Shown piece by piece: positions 25,422-38,870 of a DNA stretch of 64,000 nt. The stretch spans positions 958,815-1,022,814 of the forward strand of contig VWZP01003839.1 of NCBI GenBank assembly GCA_013396995.1, in the 5' to 3' direction. The notes beneath the pieces are model-generated. The model did no database searches. It was not told the DNA's origin and worked only from the letters and a program-made list of their open reading frames with translations. Both the position numbers and the translations under genes were made by a program. Positions within the stretch are counted from its first letter, which is position 1, and every line of letters begins with the position of its first letter. The DNA comes from Dicaeum eximium (taxonomy: Eukaryota; Chordata; Aves; Passeriformes; Dicaeidae).

Positions 25422-28400
25422 CTGCAGGAGAAGGAAAAGAATGGCCTCATGAGCTGCACAAAAGAACTGAAAGGAATAGCACGGCACTACAACAAAGTCA
25501 CCCCTCCCAGTCGATAGCAGATCTGATAAACTGGCAGACACAAGGGAATACAATTCATCTCCATATTGAGGCTTTGGTGTGCCCTCTCCATTACTTTCCT
25601 CTGGGTTTGAACAATGCAGGGGTGTTGTTTGCAAAGATGTCTCCCCTTGGATACAGGTTTTTTTCCCACAGGGCATTCTTAGGCAAAGTACTCCCTGTGC
25701 CAAGAGTGCACAGAGAGAGAGAGGGCACAGGGCTGAGCAGCTCAGTGAGAGACAGGAGACTCAGGGCAAGGCACCTTGCAGGGCTTAGCAGAGGTTCTCC
25801 AGGGAGTGGAAAAGCTACAGGCTGCTGAATCTGTCCTTTGCAGCACAGCTTAACTACAGAAATTACAAAGACTGAAGTGGCACATTGTGTGGGTCAGGAG
25901 AACATAGAGAATGCATGAAACCAATGTAAAAGTACAATACTCCAGCAGTGGCCTTATAGGAATCTTCTGGAGCAGCTTTAGGAGCTGGGACCTACTCCAG
26001 GGAAGACAGCAGTTGACTTGCCCTCAGGTGGAAAAAACAAGAATTGTTTTAACTAACCTTCATGGAAATTTTCTCCTCATTCCTTCCCCTGACATGGCAG
26101 AAGGAGGGAAGGAATGGCTAAAGTTCAAAAAATCCTGAATTATTCTACCTTTGGGATGCAATAAGCTGAGATCAGTTCTTTGTACCTGCACCACTGCTCA
26201 GTGAGGGAAGCAGCATGATGAAGCAAGCAGAGCTGTGCTTCACTTAAAATTCTGAAAAGCTTTCAAGAGATCTTTCTCCCCAGTGTACGTTTTATCCCAG
26301 GTATTTCCCTAGCAAGAAGAATCTCTTTGTAAACCATTCCTTGGTAGCAGGCTAGGTATTATAAAACCTATATTACTAAAATTAGCTAGTCTTTTACTTA
26401 GTTTTTTGGGGGGCTTGTGGGTTTGGTTTTTTTTTTTCTCTTTTTCACTTCGCATTTCCTCCAATGCACCATGTGATTTACTGACAAAGTTACAGAGCTA
26501 AACTTTCTTTAGAAAGCTATTTCCTTGCAGTAAAGTGTGTAAATACCCAGTTATCTAAAGAAAATAGATCCCCACTGAGCTTTATATCTGACTCACTTGC
26601 TTGAGGCTCTGAAAATATATAAGAATGTGTACTTCTTAGCATGCACACTTTCTGTATAAATCTACTGGTCAAATAAATAGAGGAACTGAAGTCAGAATTT
26701 GATAAAACCAATATACATCTGCTTGGGAATAAACAAAACTGAGACTGCAGCTAATTCTATTTCTCATCACAAAGCTTCCTCAGCTTTGACAAGAGTCAGG
26801 AGTCAGTGTGTTCTTATTGCACAGCAAGCAGAGTTCAGATGGAGAACATTATCTTTTGGTAAAATGACACGGGTTTTTTGTTTATCTCAGTGTTTTACAT
26901 GGGCACTCTCCTTGCAAATATGTGGATGAATCACACCAGACCTCTTGCATCACTGGATACTTCCTACCGTGGCATATCTATAACAGTGATTTTTACATGA
27001 GGGATTAATTAAGAGGAAATAATGTTTGTTTAGAAAAAAGGGATGACAATAATTCACATCTGAACACTTCTAAACCTCAGAAAAGCTGTGATCCAGCTCT
27101 AAACCTAAAGCGGTGGGTCAGCTCTGTTTAAAAATAACTGTTCCTTCATAATTCACTGCCAATCACTTCAGCAAATACTGCAGAAGAACTATTTATGATT
27201 TAGTGTTCACTATTAAATATTCATCACCAACAACTGATTTGTCCATTAAAACATTTCTGTTAAGTACAAAATTATGCATAAATCATGTAAATTAACTGAT
27301 AGCTCAGAAACCTAAATTATTTTTCTAGGTCTCATAAATCAGAATAATTTCATACATTGGAATTAGATCCACTTACAAGCACCAATCTTGTATAATGGTT
27401 ATCTTTCTTCCTGTGAAAAAGTAATAATGCTTTGTTACACTACAGCATCTAAGTTTAAGGGTATTTAAAAGCTTCATATCTCCTAAGTAATTTCCTGTTT
27501 CATTGGAACTAGCAAACATCTCATTTGCAAAGTAGGATATTTAGATATTTCAGGTGAAATTTTACATACTTTTTTCCTCAGCAGTAAAGTAAAGTAACCC
27601 CTGGTGGTTACAGCCTGCTGTCCCATCAATTACAACAGTACAAACATTTGTGGACTGAAATCTAAGTTGGGTCACAAGAATGATCTTGGTTTGATTTTGT
27701 TCAAATCACCACTTCTAACCTAGACTGTTTCAGCCTCCAGCTCCCTGTAAGGAGCTGAGTCACCACAAATGAAATGTGGGTCCACAGTGGTGAATTTAGG
27801 AAGCAAATGGCCAGAAAAAGCAACTTCAACTTGGACAAATCTCAGAGAAAAAGTGATGTGAAACTATACCCACATAAATGATCTGTCACTGTCAGAAACC
27901 ACATCTTTGGCACACTTAGATCTGAAGTTGAGAATCCACAGAAGGTGGTTTCAGCCTCCAGGGTAAAGGAAGTTTCTGAGGTACAGCAAATGACTGGACT
28001 GACAAGATTTACTGGATCCAAAACTTTGACATAACCTGCTTTCAGACAGGAGAACTCATTCATAAGTGTAAAATTACAATGTGTTTCTGTATCCCCTCCT
28101 TGGTAGCGCCTGACAGCTTCATTAAAACACAACTGCATGACCATGAAGCATCAATTATTACAGTGCTTTCTATCTGAGGACATTCTCAGTAACAGGATTA
28201 GTTTGTTTAGAGTCTATGTCCTGACAGACAAAATAAAAAAGGTTATTGCTCCATTCCATTGGCAATGTGAGCCAGTATTAAACACATTTGTGATACTCTC
28301 CCCAATTTGTTTGACCCAACCAGTCAACAGTCAGGGGCTGCAAAATATTCTACCAGTCTGCAAGGGCTTTTCCATCACTCTGAAAGTGTAAATGGATTCA

Positions 28401-29495
28401 CACTTCCAATTACACCTATTTTGAAATGTTTGATTCTCAGACCATATCTGTGTTAGCCCAAAGCAGAATTGAAGCAGGCCATCTCCCCACCCCAGCCACC
28501 ACCCCAAAATAAACCTTCCAAGTCAGTGTCTTGTATGAAATAACAAAATTAATTAGGCAACAGTATTAACATGCAGAGTGTAAAATATAGCCCCAGGCAT
28601 CAGTAAAAGCAATGAAGTGTGAACTTCCAAACCAATCCAAACTTTTAATGCTTCTCTGCACACCCAGCACCAGAGTGCATGTCCCTCAAGACCAGACTAA
28701 CTTGCAGTCTACAATATTTCAGAGAAATTAGTGCTTCTGAAATCTAAATTAAAGCTAAAATCAGATGTGTGAAATGTCTGGAAACCAAAGATCATGTTTC
28801 TGTGCAGTGGAATAGGAATATCAGAACATGACCAACATATACTGGAGACAGGAGGATGTTCCAGTTAAAAAAACAAGAATGTAATATTTTTACAGTTCGT
28901 AAAAGTCAGCACATCCTTGGAAAAAAAAAAAAAGGAACTGACTGAGGAAAGATGGAAAGATTTGGAGGACACATCCTTATTTCAAACCCCATGAAAGGAA
29001 ATTTGAGCCAGGCTTTGAATAGAAGTTTGGGCTAGTTTTAAGAAAAAATAGTGTAGGTCATGATAAGCCTGAACAAAAACTGCAGGAAATCTCAGCTCTG
29101 ATTCATGTGTTATAATGTAGGTGTTTTCATAATGAAAGCTCAGATCTTTACCTCTGACTGCAATAGTTCTGAGGCAATTTGAGGGTTGAAGCTTCAGACC
29201 TTATACTTGATTATTACTACAATGCTATGTGGCATTTACAGTGCTTACCACCTTCAAAGTTTTACAAACAACAACTAATTCAATTTTTACACTTTCGAAA
29301 GTATAAACAGGTACTTCTTTACACAAGTACATCACAGGCAGAAATGTGATGTAACTTACCCATGTCTAGCAGGAGGCAACATTATAAATGGGATTACCAC
29401 TCTGACATTATTGACACTCTTGCTTTCCACTTAAAAGATTGGAAAGATTGAATTTTATGCAACAGTCACCTATTGTTGCTGGTGTCCTGGCAGAG

Positions 29496-29508
29496 GTCGG
29501 GGTCACCA
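29496..29508 (-). other. Retroviral primer-binding site, tRNA-Trp type
   Basis: On the minus strand these 13 bases read TGGTGACCCCGAC. This matches the first 13 bases of the tRNA-Trp primer-binding site used by avian alpharetroviruses; the match breaks afterwards (CTCTG follows). It lies immediately 3' of LTR-like sequence containing AATAAA, the expected position. This is an old genomic remnant with no coding capacity seen. Confidence 0.7.
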
Positions 29509-29640
29509 ATTATTGTGGTTGCTTCCCAAAGGGGGTGAATCAGGACTCTTTGACTCTAATATTAGAGAGGTTATATGATTTATTAAAATGACTCCATTGT
29601 TCAGAAGGAATTTGGGTTATACGTTTCAGGTCTCGAGCTA
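29509..29640 (-). mobile_element. Endogenous retrovirus LTR 3' end (fragment)
   Basis: Read on the minus strand, this is the 3' part of an LTR: AATAAA (29579-29584), then about 70 bases ending near CCACAATAAT, directly followed by the primer-binding site. It contains a perfect 14-base palindrome CTCTAATATTAGAG at 29554-29567. The 5' boundary of the LTR was not found; 29640 is an arbitrary cut. No gag, pol or env frame is visible downstream (lower coordinates), so only a fragment survives. The element has the same orientation as the host gene. Confidence 0.6.
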
Positions 29641-29799
29641 ACACCTTTTTTCTTCATGCTCAGTACCCAAACTGTTAGAATGCCAGAAAATGTTTACAAA
29701 GTCAGAGAGATAACATTTCTTTATATCATAGGTTGAGAGGAAGAAGGTTTTTATCCCCCATGTCAGGAGAAAGGGCAAAAGAATGTATTTGTGTCCTTG

Positions 29800-29821
29800 A
29801 ACACACACACACACACACACA
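29800..29821. repeat. (CA)n microsatellite
   Basis: About eleven CA units occur uninterrupted. It lies in the intron between the linker exons. Confidence 0.93.
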
Positions 29822-30517
29822 AAGATTGGTTTACAGAAATCTGTCCAGAGAAAATGAGCTTTCCCATGGAAGGAAAAACTCAAGCAAGTTTGCATCCAAG
29901 AAACTTATAAAATACCATAACTACAGTTACCTTCATATACATGGTGTACAAAGTGTGGTATTTCTGTTAGGAAACAGAAGTTACAGGAACAATATTCTCT
30001 GTGCAAGCATTTTATAAATATTGTGGGCTAAATTTCCTGTTGGCATAACTCTGCTGACCTGAGAACTTGATGATTCTTCATTGCTTTTAACCACACATTA
30101 ACTTCCAACAGTCCACAGTCCATGGGATGTCGTAATTAAATAAAACACCTATGCAATATATAATTACATACTAACTTGCAGACATACAAAGTTCTTTGAA
30201 GCCAAGGTAATTTAAAATAGTTAAATTCAGCTAGTGTAAGCAAAGATGAGTAATAAAATAGCAAAACAATAGTTATTTTTCCTTTAAAAAATGTGAAATC
30301 TGTTTTTCCTGTAGACAAGTTAATATGAAGCTGGTGAGATACTTATGAGCTTCTTTTGCTGGAAAAGCAAAACCAGTCATTGCTGCCTGCTGGATATGGC
30401 AAAACCCTGTAATGCCACAGGTGATCAGACTTTTAGACTGTGTTGGAGTAGGGAGGGGAAAGGAAGCATGAATTTACTAAGTGAAAGGATGTATTACCCA
30501 TGTGCCACCTTACTAAC

Positions 30518-30620
30518 CTGTGGGGGTCCGAGATGTGAACTCTGGGTCAAAATGAAAGGTGTCTTCTGGCCGCCCCACTGCGGGCTTGAAAGGCGGCTTG
30601 ATTTCTTTTCTGTACAGTTT
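30518..30620 (-). CDS. RPS6KA2: RPS6KA2 exon: AGC tail and linker, ERK-site region
   Basis: This 103-base exon reads KLYRKEIKPPFKPAVGRPED then TFHFDPEFTSRTPT plus one base of an Asp codon. It encodes the AGC tail: the KPPFKP motif wraps the N-lobe and FDPEFT is the active-site tether. The Thr-Pro in RTPT together with the Ser-Pro at the start of the next exon forms the linker pair phosphorylated by ERK (Thr359 and Ser363 in RSK1 numbering). The sequence KLYRKEIKPPF is one reason for choosing RSK3 over its paralogs. The acceptor is ccctgtag and the donor ACAG|gttagt, a less usual donor. Confidence 0.97.
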
Positions 30621-33600
30621 CTACAGGGAGAAAAGCAGATCACAATCAGCAACAATGTGTACACTCCCAGCACCTGGAGATAGACTTCCCTGCTTTCTCT
30701 AGGGTGTCATCTCCCAGCTCCATGCTGTCCTTGCTGGACTGACAGAAAAGGACGATGTAGCCGTGGTTCTGGCTCTTGCTTTACTGGTCAGCTTAAAATC
30801 TGTGCCATGGATGGTCCCCACACATTTTAGCTACTGGAATCCTGAATATAAACACAAATGTTATTGGCAAAAATTTAGCCCATAGGCTGGAACAGTATTC
30901 TCAACAGGAGCACCTGGAAATTCACAGGACTGGAATGGGCAATGGTAAGACCAGGAAACAGGGTAACTTCAGCAGTGGCAATCAGCACAGAGAGCTGCTA
31001 GGAAGCCATAACTGCTTTAGCATTTATTTTTTGTCAAGAACCAGCAATGTGTTTGATGTGCTGCCAGACTGAGCTGAGCAACAGGCTTGGCTGCCTGGTC
31101 CTTAAAATCTAAACAAGAGACTTGTTCTTTTACCATATCTGGTAAAAGGGAAGGGGGCTTACAGGTGATGATTACATGAAATTCCCATCAAAAATGCTAG
31201 GGAGAAAGCACTGTGAATGGGTGGGCAATCACACTGAAGCTCTACATGTGGCTTGAACTGAGGAACAAAACAAAGGAAAACATAAGGAAGACAGGAAGGT
31301 GTATAACAGGTAAGTAGTACTAGGTGTGAGGGTTTCTGCTGGTGACTGAGGGGTCGTGTAGGGGATCACCTAAGTAACAGACAGCATATGTTAATCCTAA
31401 TACATCCTGCCTTTATTATGAGGGACTTCATGCCCTTTTTGCTCATTCTCAGAGATCTTTAAGAAATTGCTACACCATGCTCCATTGCAAGAACTCAATA
31501 CACACAGAGACATACACAATGAGGTGAGAATATCTGGATGTGATCCAGAGGTTATAGAGGTTAATGGAAAGCTCCCTATTGATTTCAGCCATCTTTGCAT
31601 CATCTCTGCCTGAAATGGCCAAAACCAAACATCATGCTGGTGGCAGCAAGGAGAACAGAGTTCCAGTTTGTCTCCCCGCCCCATGTTGCAGTCCCTAGAC
31701 TGCATTTCCTTTCTAGCAATGCTTTTGTTCTCAAGTTTCAAAGGGCTGAATTAGTTGCCACAGACTGCTACCATAATTAACATGTCTGAGCATAAATATA
31801 ACATTTAATGCAAACTTCCCAGTCCTGATAAGAACTGGAGAGTTCAACTTTATGTTTACAATATGTATTTTTAGGTTAGCTCTTAAAACAACTTCCTAAT
31901 GAGCTGATTTTTCAAAATGTTTAATGGACATTACCAAATGCTTGTCCAGCTCCTTGTGTGCAGGAAGATTATTTTTAACTGCATTTTCTGGGGAATTAAC
32001 TTCTGTAATACAAAGCATTTGTCAAATCCAAGATATGTACACATCACCATAGTTTGAATTTGATTTTGCATTGATAAATAAAGGTTCTTGAAGAAGAACA
32101 TTCTGTAGGATAGTATTAGCCTTAACATAAAGGATATATTTGTGGTTGAATTATGATTCCTTGGGCAAGTGAAGCAGCGAGGTTGGAAATGACTCTGCAA
32201 TAATTAATGGTCATTTCACCATAAAAAGTTCCTTCTTGCGTAAAACTGCTCCATATCTTCGGAGAGGAAAGGAGATGAATAACTGCTGTGAGCCACAATG
32301 GAAAGCCAGTCTTCCAAATAATTAAAAGCCAATTGCAATCTTAAGCAGGAAGTGTCACTCATCAGCTGAACAGTATCAACCTAGTAATTAACATACATCT
32401 TCTGTCTGCACAGAACTTTACAAGAGAACTCAGCACCTACTGAAGGTTTTTCTCTTGCTAGGATTTCACCTTGAGAAAGCTATTTGCTTCACAGTTTCCC
32501 TTTATTTGTTTTAATTCACATCTGCAGTGTTTCTACTGCAGGAAGCAATATGGTCACACGCACATTCTTCCTCGTGGAATTAACTGCACAGCTCATCCTG
32601 TGAGGTCCAAAAATTGGAAAATGTTTCATGAATTGCACTCTCTTTTCATTATTGTAACCGTATTCTCTCTGGCCTTTTAATTCCTTCCCCCATCTGTAGT
32701 TTCTTAAGTGCTGCTGGAGCTACATTTGTACTTTGAATCCCTAACCCACATCCTGCACTACTAGGGAGAAATTTAACATTCATTGTGAGTCACATGCCAC
32801 CAAAAGATTTATAATCACAAATTCACTTTCTGGGAGGGGATGGAAACAAAGAAGTTGCTTGTGAGAGTGAAAGGCACTCCCTTTGAGCACAACCCTGATG
32901 ACTCCCTTTTCCATTTCCTTACCCACTTGTGATAAAAATTAGACAACAGAACAGCAAAAGGTAAACTGCCTAAAACATTTTTTCCCCAAGCTCTTGAATA
33001 GGGTACCTAAATGAAATCATAGAGGACCAGGAAAAGCAGAGTAGCATCATCTATGGGCTTCTTCATGCCAAACTGGCTCCAGTTCTCTGAGTGAGCCACC
33101 ACCACCCAAGCCAAATCACTAAACCACAGGGCAGCCCAACACAATTAAACACAAAGGCCTGCTGCAGGCAGAACGCCTCTTCCTTTAAAAACCTGCATCC
33201 TGTAGACTGAAAAACTCAGTGTGGCACAAGCTGATCTAGAAAAACAGTAAGAGTCATGGCCATTGCTTTGTATATACATAGAGAGAGAATCTCTTGGAAG
33301 ATTTGAGATCCTTCTAGATTTTTCAAGAATATTTCTAATTTTAGGAAATGTATTAATATAATATCTCTTACCATGGTCTCCAAATTATTAAGGGATGATG
33401 TACCTTGACTGTGACCTCTTCTGGCAGAAACCAACCAGACTGGGAAATGACAACAAGCTAAATTTCAAATCTTGCCTTTGACTATTTCTATCAGACTGTC
33501 CATAACTTCTGGTGAAGTTCATCAGTTTAAATGGGAACAGGGTCCCAGTTTTCCCAGTTTTAATTCCAGTTTTGATATCCAGATTTTTCTTTTGGGACAA

Positions 33601-36600
33601 CTTATTAGGCATTTAAAATCGACTTTGGATATCATAGTGCTGACTGGAGCATTTCAGTTTCAGGCTGGGCACTTAGGATCATTATGTGTTTGTTATCTTG
33701 CACAGGTATAAGAAGCTGAGGATTTTTTTTTTCTTCCACACTGTTCCCACATCTATAAAGGAGAATTGCACTCCTTAGCCCTTAATATTTCACTGAGAAT
33801 ACAATTGATTTCTCTTTCCCAGTAAAGAATAAGCTCCCACATTCCACCACCAATTTTTTTAAACTGGGCACAGCACTGACTTGGCACAGAAAAATGTGAC
33901 TGACAGGTATGAAGAATCACTGCATAATACACAGTGTTGTCAGATGCAGAGGCTGTGCTGAGGGAGTGAATAATCCACAGAACGAGGGAGATGGAATCCA
34001 AGGTGTGAAAACACTGATTTAGATATTCACACTGGATACATATCCATGCTTCTGACTTCTTATCAACCCCTCATGTCCTCCTGAGACTTTCATAATAAAT
34101 ACCTATGAATTAACTAGAAACCATTTCTATAGCAGTTTAAGAAACTATGAACTTCCATTGACTTCTTTCTGATTTCAGACAAAAACATTTTTATTTGAAA
34201 TAACTAACTTTCATCCAGGTGCTACTAACATTTTCTTAAAATATGTTGCCACATCCCTAGTATGATCTTCATCTGAACACCTCCTCAGCTAGAACTTAAG
34301 TAATACACAAGAGAGACTAGTAATAAAATGCTGCAACACTGTGTTTCTTTCTCTTCTTATTTATAAGTAGTTAATTTTTCATCATCATGTAAAAAACCAC
34401 ACTCCCTAAAACCCCAGAGATGTAAATGCTCTGTACATATGCCTGGCAAATATTAAGAAAGAGAAAATGGTTTAATTTCATTAAAAACTATTTAGTCATT
34501 TCCTCAACTGAGTTTCTTTGATGAAGAATTTAATTATTCCTTAGACAATTTCTAGAAATAGAAAGATGCTACCCTCCACAGTGGTGCACTTCTGGTGTGA
34601 GAATAAACTCCCTTGAAACATATACCTGTCATGGCAAATCCAATAAGCAGACAAAAGGATGAACTACATTCTGAAATGCTTGTCCTCTCCTAGATTAATG
34701 ACTCAATGTTATTGCCTGCAAATGATAGAAAAGCTAGCAGAATTCAGACCCCAGGATGATTTTTTTGCTGTTGGTAAAATCTGCAATTAAATAATTCACA
34801 TTTTCAGTTCAGTTTGATCTCTGATTAATATTAAAGGAAAAGAACTGGAATCCACTTTCTTCCCACTCCTTTCCTCAGCTGTATTTGACAGTTCATTTTC
34901 AAGCGTGTCATTTGCTCTTGTTCCAATTTAGTCTGCCATCAAAACAAAAACTACTGTTTATAGCCCACTCCTCCAACAGCAGTCTGCAAAAAGGAATTTC
35001 ATTTTTCATTTTCAATGAAAAGCCAGAAATTCATTATGCATGACCTAGAAAGAAGAAACAGTAGTAAAAAAAAATCAGGAACCAGACTGTGCTGCCTCAG
35101 AGCCAATGACTTAAATGATCTGAGGTCAACTCGTTTTGGGTCTGCTTGTCTTTAGAAGAAAAGAAGGTGCAAGGTTAATAAGCAGGTAAAACTGTCAAGG
35201 AGCTGGACATCTAATCTCTCTCCTGAGCATCCCAGCCTTGATCATGGAAGACAGTCCATCCATTTAACAGCAGATCTATTGAATTTACGTCATGGTGCCT
35301 GCGAAATGCCTCAGAGCAGCAAGACTGATATTTGCAGAAACCTCCAGCTATTTTTCACTCTGGAAAGTGGGAATTTAGGGCTTTGTTACAGGGTAGCAGC
35401 TGTAAAAACGTGAGTCCTAGAGAGTCTCATGCTGCTATTTAAATCTGGGCAAAAAACTCTGTGTCAAATTGTCCACTGTTCATTTAGCGCACAAGTTAGC
35501 CAGAAGTTAAAGCTAAGGTGTCTGGGGATTTTGCTGAAGGAGGGCACCCTGGAACATGGGAATGGCTTCTGGGAAAGGCTGGGAGGAGGAGGGTTCCCTG
35601 GCCACATTGGTATTTTCCAGGGTTGCCCTTACAGTTTCTGCATGCAGTGGTCACTTGCTACCAGCACGCTGTGCTTGGCTGCAGCATCGTGACAGGGGCT
35701 TCTCCTGCACCACTGGGTGTTCATCCAAATCAGACATTATATCTGGTTGTGTCTGTTTGAAGACAGTAAAAGATGGGAAATTACTGCCCCAACAGGTAAA
35801 CACTTCAGGGACAGAGAAAATAACCAGCTCCAATCCAAACCCCAAGGGAACTGCTCTTTCAGAACAAGCTCTGAAAATACTGTGAAATGAAAGCCTGAGT
35901 CACAGGGTTCCATTTGCAGTTCTAGTATTGCTGCAACATCAAGACTTCACACATGACTTAGAAGGAAAAAGCTAATTCATTTCTGTTTTGAATCTCTCTT
36001 TAAAATTAGATGATGCGACTTGGTGCTTTGTTCCTGGTTATCATGTCGCTCTTGTTGGAAAAATCAGGCTTAAAAACAAACCTGTTTCACATTCCATTTC
36101 TAGGAGACACTGACCCATTCTTACCCTTCATGATAAGGGGGCTTTTTTGATGGAGGATTGTTTTCCTACAGTTGCTGAAATTTTCTGTCAGTCACAGCAG
36201 TCCTGTTTATCACAGTTGCTAAGGTAGCACAGAAGTTCTCCAAAAGATCTTGCCTCTTGCTCTCTGGGGTCTTTATATTGCCAAGGCATAAAGTAAATCA
36301 TCATTTCTGTTCCATCTCAGTGCTGTTTGCTGACTGTCTGCAAGCTGATGTGGGAGATTCTGTATACATTATGTGAGAACAAAATGAGGGCACCAGGGAC
36401 TCTTCCTCCAACTGTACAGAGATCAGTGCCAACCATCTATGTCTGATCCATTTCTGTTCTCTGACCCTGTTGCATTTCGGTCCATGGAGAACATGGAGAA
36501 CTGGTTGGATGATTATTGTGAGGCAAAGTCCTGGCTTCAGCTCAGGGCCATGCTCACAGTGCTCTGAAATACATACAGTACTGTAGCTGCTGGAACATGA

Positions 36601-38257
36601 TAAGCCTCCCAAGATCTCCTTGAGTGATTGCAAAATTAGGATAAAATGAGGAAATATATTACAAAGATGATAGCCGATCGGTGGAATAGCGATCTGTCTC
36701 CGAGAGAGTGCAATAAGCTAATTATGTTGGACTAAAATGGATTTTTACAGCTATATTTCACAGCAGAGTTAGAGGTCTGGATAACACATCAAAAGGCAAT
36801 TAAATCCACCTTCCTCTCTAGCTCCAAGGCATGTTCAAGCATACCTATCTTCTTCGTGGTAGATATTTCCCTGTCCATAAGAACTTTTTCAAATGGTGGA
36901 GGATGGTAGAGTTTCCTTAGGACAGGTATGAAATTGTTCCCTAAAGAGCGGAGCTTGAAACAATCACCAATTATCATTACAGAACGTGGTCTTGAGTATT
37001 CTCATGGGACAGAATGACTTTTCTGAAGACCTTTCCAAGATGCAGAGCCTCATTTATTTATGATGAGTTAGTGAGCTGCTCCCCTAGCAAACACAGAATA
37101 AAAACCCTCTCACTGTTACAGTGCTTCTTATTACATCAAGACGTAGTCATCTGACCTGTATTTTGATTGCAAAGCTGAGGATTGCAGAGATATTGAGGGA
37201 ATAGAGAAAATAATATTACTGTTATTGATATTATGGTTATTATTTAATAATTATCATCATCACCAAAAACCCAAGTCTTTGGATTCTCCATTTTTTAAAT
37301 TTTCACTTACTGCTTTCATAAAAGTAAAATCTTCATACAGAATCTCAGGATTAGTAAGAAGCAGAAAAAGAAAGACACTGTAGACTCCAGAATATATTTA
37401 ATGGGACTAAAAGTCAGCTGGATGATAAAGGAAAGTCTCAAAATCCACCTTCATTGGTTATATTTTAATATGCTTATGAGTCATGACAACTCTTCAACAT
37501 GCAACCCAATTTAGATTTTTCTAATGAGATTTTCCAAAATAATTGGGTTTGTGGGCCTTTCAAAGGCTACCTGGGTACCACAAAATGTTCTCTCACAGAG
37601 GAATTAGCTTTACTGCAAAGTCCTGGGAAGCAGTTTGAGAATGGCTTTGTCACACAGATTCACACAGTTTAACCAGAGTTTCTTGTAAGAACTGCATCAG
37701 TGGTACCAGCACACAAAAGTGAGTGCATTAAATACTGAAGAGACACAGCAATACCACAACACAAGTCGGATAAAATTAAACTAGAAAATTCTAGGGGATG
37801 TGGCAAACAGCAGCTCTGATGCACTGGCAGATGTCCAGATCAAGTATGAAAAATGTTTGCCTTCAGGTTTGCCTAAGAATAAATTAATTTGAGCAATGAT
37901 GATGCTGAGATGTGAGATTTAACCTCTTACGAGTCCAAATCAAATACTCAGATAATCTGCACCACCACCTTTATGAGCTGCAGCTGATAGCAATAAAATA
38001 AATCCTTGTTTACAATTCTGTTAATCACATCTGACATGTCTTACTTGAATCATGTTTAATTTGATCAACTGTTCCAATTTTGACTATTGATGCCAACATG
38101 CATGGAAGAGAGACAGAGGCACCCACTGAAAAGGCTCTAACTCCTCTGTGTTATAGAAGTTAGGCTCTCTATGTTAGAGAAAGTAATCCTTTTCCTAAGC
38201 ATGGCAGTTTGTCTTCAAAAAATGTAGCTGAGAAAAAAATAACACTGCTCCACTTAC
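30621..38257. other. RPS6KA2 intron, 7637 bases
   Basis: The intron lies between the end-of-kinase exon and the first linker exon. I recognise no gene and no clear mobile element. An AT-rich patch with ATT/TTA repeats is at about 37.21-37.26 kb. Confidence 0.72.
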
Positions 38258-38322
38258 GTTCCAGTCTATAGTAACAAAGAAAGGGTGACGCTTTATTTCT
38301 TCCACTCCATCAAATCCAGCAC
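38258..38322 (-). CDS. RPS6KA2: RPS6KA2 exon: end of N-terminal kinase domain
   Basis: This 65-base exon completes a split Gly codon and reads AGFDGVEEIKRHPFFVTIDW then N. The RHPFF motif and the following IDW mark the end of the kinase fold and the beginning of the AGC C-terminal tail. The acceptor is cttctcag and the donor AAC|gtaagtg, close to the U1 consensus. It ends in phase 0 and feeds straight into the KLYRKE exon. Confidence 0.96.
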
Positions 38323-38812
38323 CTGAGAAGAGAATGAAAGAATCAAAACAAAGCCATGCTTATAAGAGAGCTGCATGATGTCTCTTCTCCACTCTGCCTC
38401 CCCATCCCCACATTTCTTCTGACAAAGTCAGAGTCCCCATCCTAACACTTTTAGTCAAGAAATCCTGAATGGTGCAACTGCCACCACAGTATAAACTGCC
38501 ATAGATGCAGACAAGGGCACTTCATTAATGAGACTCTGATTCCAAGGGTCTTTTACTTTTCTCTAACTGAGGCTGCTGCCAAGGCTTTGAGTGAGACATG
38601 GGATTTTAGCCACAGCAGAGTGCATGCATCAGCAAGGTCGGGAAAGGACCCAAGATATCCCAATACTCTGGCAAGGCTCTACCAGTGGCAGTTTTTCTAT
38701 CCACACTGACTTTCAGCTCTTGGCTAGCTACTGTTCTCCACTGGCACAGAAAGCTGCACTACAGGCAAGAATAGACTCAAAATGCCAAAAGGCTCCAAAG
38801 TTATTTGAGGTA

Positions 38813-38870
38813 AGCCAGGGTTTTAGGTTGTTGTTGTTGTTATTATTATTATTGGTTAGCCAGGGTTTTA
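38813..38870. repeat. TTG/TTA microsatellite within 13-base direct repeat
   Basis: A run of TTG then TTA units (about 38827-38853) is flanked by two identical copies of agccagggtttta, at 38813-38825 and 38858-38870. Confidence 0.9.

Larger units (their letters stand above)
25422..30517. other. RPS6KA2 intron, 5096 bases
   Basis: This intron separates the two linker exons. It holds the ERV LTR and primer-binding-site fragment at about 29.5-29.6 kb, a CA microsatellite at 29.80 kb and an A-run near 28920-28934. The rest is unremarkable. Confidence 0.75.

Noticed and set aside
24973..25452. 159-codon plus-strand frame overlapping the hydrophobic-motif exon
   Set aside because: It is the antisense shadow of a coding exon plus flanking intron; the minus-strand reading explains the composition.
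25930..25990. Short CR1-like phrase (aatactccagcagtggcctt)
   Set aside because: Only about 20 bases resemble CR1 and the flanks do not continue the match, so it was not listed as an element.
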